64,000 nucleotides of DNA from NCBI GenBank assembly GCA_964470965.1, contig CAYYIS010000007.1, forward strand, positions 62,001 to 126,000, given 5' to 3'. Positions 63,900 through 64,000 of this stretch are shown in pieces. The position numbers and the translations under genes were made by a program. The DNA is from CAYYIS01 sp964470965. Lineage in GTDB: Bacteria; JAAXHH01; JABIQT01. How positions within the stretch are numbered: position 1 is the first letter of the stretch; each line of letters starts with the position of its first letter. A model generated the notes under the pieces. That model was given only the letters and a program-made list of their open reading frames with translations, did not search any database and was not told the DNA's origin.

Positions 63900-64000
63900 C
63901 TGACGACTGCCTCTTCGGTTTGATGAGGTATAATAGAGACTCATCAGGGTGTCATACCACTGTCATGATACGTTGCCGAACACATTTCTTGCTCGGGCTC

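Larger units (their letters stand above)
63178..64000. other. Gene-poor right end with decayed coding traces
   Basis: No intact gene. It holds traces of a minus-strand coding sequence (see below) and one strong promoter facing out of the window. Confidence 0.4.

Noticed and set aside
1..64000. CRISPR arrays, tRNA, rRNA, transposases or prophage
   Set aside because: No regular spacer-repeat pattern, no tRNA-like cloverleaf or rRNA sequence and no transposase or integrase motif was noticed by eye. A tRNA or Rfam scan could still find small RNAs.

Overview
This window looks like a piece of an uncultivated, free-living heterotrophic bacterium from the FCB/PVC-adjacent candidate phyla (Poribacteria- or Latescibacterota-like). 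That is an inference from gene content: several phytanoyl-CoA dioxygenases (PhyH), three Gfo/Idh/MocA oxidoreductases, two enolase-superfamily acid-sugar enzymes, a ceramidase-like protein, a sulfatase, a b558-type succinate dehydrogenase, a DUF6503-like lipoprotein and a gliding-type Gld ABC module. No rRNA, tRNA, phage, transposase or CRISPR array was seen. One 100-N scaffold gap (44813-44912) marks the sequence as assembled.

Layout. 1-8.5 kb: end of a Gfo/Idh gene, an unknown membrane-anchored protein and an M20 peptidase on the minus strand, then a tightly packed lpdA-sdhC-sdhA-sdhB-macrodomain run. 8.6-14.4 kb: small ORFs, an iron-type alcohol dehydrogenase overlapping a Wza-like SLBB export protein, lysA and a lipoprotein. 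14.4-16.3 kb: a broken lasso-peptide locus, with a B2 leader peptidase head to head with an ABC exporter that has lost its first half. 16.3-20.4 kb: a minus-strand operon of glutathione-independent formaldehyde dehydrogenase, a beta-propeller protein and a ThDP enzyme, punctuated by two hairpins. 20.5-26.7 kb: a decayed FetB-like permease, an HD-domain protein and an unusually long pyruvate:ferredoxin oxidoreductase. 27-36.5 kb: TauD- and MetE-like genes, an enolase-superfamily enzyme, an ankyrin protein, a ceramidase-like protein, a Gfo/Idh protein, and relics of an SDR and a PhyH gene. 36.7-42.3 kb: a Gfo/Idh - aldo/keto reductase - L-rhamnose mutarotase operon behind a promoter with nested palindromes, then PhyH and sulfatase. 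43.1-44.9 kb: a DEAD-box helicase and an acidic repeat protein containing the assembly gap. 45-48.2 kb: lactonase, small ORF, BtpA-like and PhyH genes. 48.4-51.9 kb: a 1145-residue EndoQ-UvrD fusion. 52.3-58 kb: GldA, a fused GldF-GldG, DUF4340 and a coupled PhyH. 58.3-63.2 kb: a galactonate-dehydratase-like enzyme with a complete ribose-type ABC importer.

How it fits together. The likely ecological theme is scavenging of (sulfated) sugars and other algal or sponge-derived organics: sulfatase, rhamnose/fucose mutarotase, aldo/keto reductase, Gfo/Idh enzymes, acid-sugar dehydratases, lactonase and a CUT2-type importer. Central metabolism is represented by PFOR, lipoamide dehydrogenase and complex II. 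Decayed genes (FetB-, SDR- and PhyH-like, a trace near 63.5 kb and the lasso locus) show ongoing turnover of accessory genes. The most unusual items are the EndoQ-UvrD fusion, the rearranged lasso locus, the acidic heptad repeat that broke the assembly, and several nested inverted repeats at promoters.
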